Shown here piece after piece: positions 60,263 through 64,000 of a DNA stretch of 64,000 bases. Positions within the stretch are counted from its first letter, which is position 1; the number at the start of each line of letters is the position of its first letter. The position numbers were made by a program, and so were the translations under genes. The stretch is from the NCBI GenBank assembly GCA_009192285.1, contig CM018604.1, positions 4,683,746 through 4,747,745 on the forward strand, written 5' to 3'. The DNA is from Morchella semilibera (Eukaryota > Ascomycota > Pezizomycetes > Pezizales > Morchellaceae). Below the pieces are notes generated by a model. It was not told the origin of the DNA. It saw nothing but the letters and a program-made list of their open reading frames with translations, and did no database searches.

Positions 60263-60876
60263 TACATGGCAAGAACCATAACCATAACCAAAACTAAACC
60301 GAATTAGGCTATGGTCGACAAAGATCTTAGGCCTGGCCTCTCATAAGCCCTACCAGAGGATTCACACCCCGGCTGCCACAGTAATTCGTCTCAGCGGACA
60401 GTTACACGGCCATCAGAGTTGTCTTACAGCGCGTATGAGGGGGCGTTTGTAAGACAAATGACCGGAACAAGTCATTTCAACGTCAATATGAATGTCTGCT
60501 GAGATGAATCAATGCGGTAGAGTTGTAGCCAAAGAAACTGCTGTCGGATGAAGGGGAAAGATCTCTATCATGGTAAGAATTTTCCCATGACCCAGTTCGA
60601 AGCCTAGAGTTTATAAATGGTCTACAGATATTTGCGTCTTTCTCCTCTATGTAGAATAACACAGTTAAGAATTACTTAATCGTTTAAATGGTCTCAAGAT
60701 ATAGCAAGATGTTATAGGTAGGCTTGTTAGACCGGCCTCAACTGCGGTATCACCTGATTATGAGTCAGAGTCTGTGGTGGATGTGATGGTATGGAGCTTG
60801 GGGCACCGTAACTAGATTAATCTTATATTTTCCTTATGCCTTAAAAAATACGGAAACGATCGACTCCCTGGGCCGG

Positions 60877-60896
60877 GGCTTGTGCGGGCACAAGCC
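60877..60896. repeat. Perfect 9-bp inverted repeat (hairpin)
   Basis: GGCTTGTGC and GCACAAGCC are exact complements separated by two bases. No gene end is nearby that it would obviously serve. Confidence 0.7.
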
Positions 60897-63800
60897 AGAG
60901 CCGTCCCCGACCCACTCAACCAGGATTTAGGTTTTCCGAGTGAGACCTTATGAAGTTGCAATTCTTTCCGAGTGAGCACTTATGACCTTATGATTCCGCG
61001 ACCCACGACCCGTGACCCAAGGGCACTCCACATAGAGTTTGCGGTAACACCGGGCCGTACATCACAAAAACCGAATACCTACCACAGACCTCCAAGTAGC
61101 GAGTTCAATCATGAGCCGGTCATTGCCATGTGAAAATCCCCGAGTCAAGAAATTAAAAGAAACCGACTAAATGAAAGATATTGAAAACAAAAATCTGCAG
61201 CCGCATTAAAATTTTATCTGTTGACTATTGTCGGTGGTGAAATCTTTATTTCCTCGGTAGAGTGGGCTTCACATTATATATTTCGATTATCACATCATCT
61301 TGCAACTTGCTGCTACGCTTGCCCGGCTTCGGACACTTGGAGCTTTAACACTCGAAGCTTTGACAGGCGGACTTGTTGCTCCACCTGTAGGGACTGTACT
61401 GGCGGAGGTCGGAAGGGCCATATCTAAGGTGGACTTGCCGCTCCGCCCGGGGGGCCCACGAGGCGTACCGACAAGCGCGCCTTAAGTCCTCTTAATTTCT
61501 CAATCACCTTACTAAGGTGTTTCAAGAACCAAACAGGATCCTGTGCCTCCGAATGTATAAAAGGGGGACCAAAAGAGGCTGGCGCGGCACCTCCTAGGCC
61601 CGCCAACCGTCAGTACTGTCTACATGGAAGGGCCAGTTGTCTTGAGTAGGGAATGCAGTCATGTATATTGCATCTTGCTGGGTACTGCCCGGCGATGCAG
61701 CACCTGCCTTTGGGGGGGGGGGGGTTACCGGCCCAGGACAATCTTACATCTGTACCAAGGGGCGGTTTTGGACGCCATCAGTTGCTCTTTTGCGCGCGGA
61801 CCGTTTGTTTAAGACCTTTGGGAGCAGGTCCCAGATTACTGTGTATTTATTGACTGGCGTATTCTCGAGCCCCGTTATGTCGTCGCTCGCCGCTACAGTG
61901 TGGGCTTTCTCAAAGACCTCAGGCATATATATCTATCTGCCGGAGCCATTGGCCATGGGGAGGTAGTACCCAGCGCTTTAGAGTGTATTATGCAACCTTG
62001 GGAATCCAGGGCTGTTCCAGGGCTGAGCACAATGGTGTGCAAAATATGATAAAAGCAAAGCCACAGCTAGCTACCAAAACCCACTATCATTTTCAGGAAC
62101 AGTGATCTCGTTGCCGTCGGAATAGCCGTTGAATTTGAGTCAATCGCCCATATTAAAACCCTGATAAATTCTAGTGCTGTTTGCACCTCAAGCCAGGCCG
62201 CAGACTGGTTTGTGGTTGCATGCCAAACTTCCACGTATTGTCAAATGCACCCAAGTTTGGTGAGAAGTAGTTCCAAGGTTTTGGTATAGACATACGCCCA
62301 CATTATCGGTGAGATAGCCAGAGTACCGAAGAATCCGAACGATGCAAATATTCGGACACTAACCAGATGCTACTGATTGGGCGTATCGGGAAACTCGCCG
62401 CTCCTGCCGCGAGCAATAACGACCTAAGGATTAGATTCTGTTTTCCTATTCGATGGTAGGCGCGCGGCCGTAAGCATTGGGGTTACAACTCAACCGCAGG
62501 CTCTGGTTTGAGATTGGGAATGGCTCTTGTGTGCGTCTCAGCCGTTTGGCCATCTCGGATCTGTCAAGGCCAAGGCACAGTTTTTGAGACGTAGCTGGTT
62601 TGGGCAATGTCCTCTCTTTGTAGTCTATCAGTTCCTGCCCCGCAAAGTATGGCTCGTACTGGGCTTTGGGATAGCTACTGGAAGGTAGCCTTTAGAGTAG
62701 TCAACTGAGTATCGCTCGACACTGTCTGTTGTAAAGGGTATAATAAGTGTGGCTAGGTTCTGGAAAGTACCACTTCTATCTGTGACTGCTGGATCTTGTG
62801 CAAGGGCTTTAGATAGCTCTGAAAGTCCAGCTATCGTATAGAACGGGAATTAGAGCTGCGACGCCGATAATTGGTATGTGACAATTCTCTTTTCCATATT
62901 TGAAAATAAAGACGGATCGGCTATATATGATATTCAAATTTGGAAAAAAGGACGAGAGCTTATTGGTCTTTTTATAGTTATGTTGATGTCTAAATCTCCA
63001 TAGTACCGGGGGGTCGCTCATACACATGTACTTGTTTATCTACCTGTATGTTATGCCAGAGCTCGAGGCGCACCATAAAAATTATCGGGATAACACAGTG
63101 GATTGGGTGCCGAGTGGAGCACCACACCAAAGCACCCCACTCTAACTATAGCATCAGTCGCAGTATGCAGGTTTTGGATGTGCGTGCTGGCCGCAACAGC
63201 TGCAGGAACTGGTTGCAAAAGGCCTGATAGCCTACAAGCCAATCACGTACCATTTTTATGGTTTGGTTTTTTTTACCCCTAACCGTTCGTTTAGGGCAGG
63301 CCCCAATTGCAAATAATATAGATATCGTTAGAGGCACCTTGACACGGGGGATGCAACGTTGGATAAAGATCTACCTCCTTGGCAATAATTCGATCTAATA
63401 TTCGAAGCTGAGAATAGCATATTATAATCACTTACGTATATATTCGGGTGCACGTGGGATGGGCTCTCGAAAGGGCGCTATATAACGTCTAAACTGTAAC
63501 TCCTGCACAGCGTTCGTTAAGTCTCTCACAAAACTTGACTTCTAAAGGTTCAATAACCACATCCTTAACAGATAAAATACCTTCTCTGTCAAAATATTAT
63601 TCTATTGCTCTCGAGGGTTCTTTTAATTTTGGAGCGTTGTGTCCGGTAGTGGACTGTTAGCTATAGGCCTCAAAGTTGAGCGACTTTATTAATGATCAAC
63701 CCTCAGCGGACAAGGCCCCCTACCGATACCCCACACTAGGAATTATAGCGTCTAGATCTAGGGAGTACAATTAGCGGGAAGGAAAAAGGGAGTTAATATG

Positions 63801-64000
63801 GCTGTTGCACTGCCGTTCCCGGTTACTCTCCTGACGGTGTATAATTATACTTAGCTAGTAGCTATAGGGCCGACTAGCTGAGCATGAGATCTAGATAGAC
63901 GCTACTGCTGGGGGCTGGGCGGCGGGTGGCGTTTCGGTATTTTTTTCGAAAGGCACTATCTCCTCTTGATCATCAGCGCATAGCCAATCATCTAGGCTAT

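Larger units (their letters stand above)
57705..64000. other. Gene-poor right end (6.3 kb)
   Basis: T-rich sequence to about 58660 is probably the 3' UTR of the preceding gene. Beyond it I see no supported gene. The stretch holds ACATGTA motifs at 58745-59130, a poly-G tract near 59417, foldback family B copy 2, a perfect 9-bp hairpin at 60877-60896, a poly-G tract near 61712, GC-rich coding-like fragments at 61300-61930 and an open plus-strand frame at 62071-62289 without a start codon. Confidence 0.5.

Overview
The window is nuclear DNA of a filamentous ascomycete (Pezizomycotina). Every recognisable gene is a fungal orthologue: tRNA-splicing endonuclease subunit Sen2, mitoribosomal protein L15, calcineurin A, a PQ-loop vacuolar transporter, a SPX-EXS (Syg1/XPR1) phosphate transporter, ceramide glucosyltransferase, Lcl2, Yar1 and the cristae protein Mmc1. 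Introns are short GT-AG introns with CTAAC-type branch sites. Gene density is low (about ten confident protein genes in 64 kb) and spacers reach 5-8 kb. That suits a repeat-expanded genome such as a Pezizomycete, but I cannot fix the class from sequence alone.

Layout, left to right. The left edge (1-1409, minus) is a partial, interrupted Crinkler-like (CRN) P-loop NTPase gene. A 6-kb gene-poor spacer follows, holding a foldback DNA element (5373-5559). From 11.1 to 15.8 kb is a compact block: LCL2 (plus) converges on SEN2 (minus), with MRPL15 (minus) behind. SEN2 appears to have a spliced 5' leader, and each of its two leader introns carries a C/D-box snoRNA with the same 18S rRNA guide. From 17.8 to 32.6 kb lie CNA1 (minus), a WW-domain gene (plus), YAR1 (plus), a YPQ-type PQ-loop gene (minus) and SYG1 (minus). 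Ceramide glucosyltransferase (37.8-39.5 kb), MMC1 (47.1-49.7 kb) and a fungal-specific Ser-rich protein (56.5-57.7 kb) are plus-strand islands in large spacers. The last 6 kb has no gene I can support.

The spacers are not featureless. I see two further short foldback elements, one in two copies (51.3 and 60.2 kb) and one at 36.5 kb. All four insertions are flanked by TA, as expected of Tc1/mariner-type MITEs. There are also a diverged 155-bp direct repeat at 24.8-25.2 kb, a tRNA-like SINE candidate at 41.2 kb, many palindromic TACATGTA/GTACATGTAC motifs confined to non-coding DNA, and more than a dozen poly-G/poly-C tracts of 11-15 nt.

The genes do not form one pathway. Ca2+/calcineurin signalling, phosphate sensing and export, vacuolar amino-acid transport, glucosylceramide synthesis, ribosome assembly (Yar1), mitochondrial translation and cristae shape (MrpL15, Mmc1) and tRNA splicing are housekeeping functions that happen to be neighbours. 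The snoRNA-in-SEN2-leader arrangement is the one place where two RNA-maturation functions (rRNA 2'-O-methylation and tRNA splicing) seem to share a transcript. All exon boundaries were read by eye from frame continuity and splice consensus and lack transcript support.
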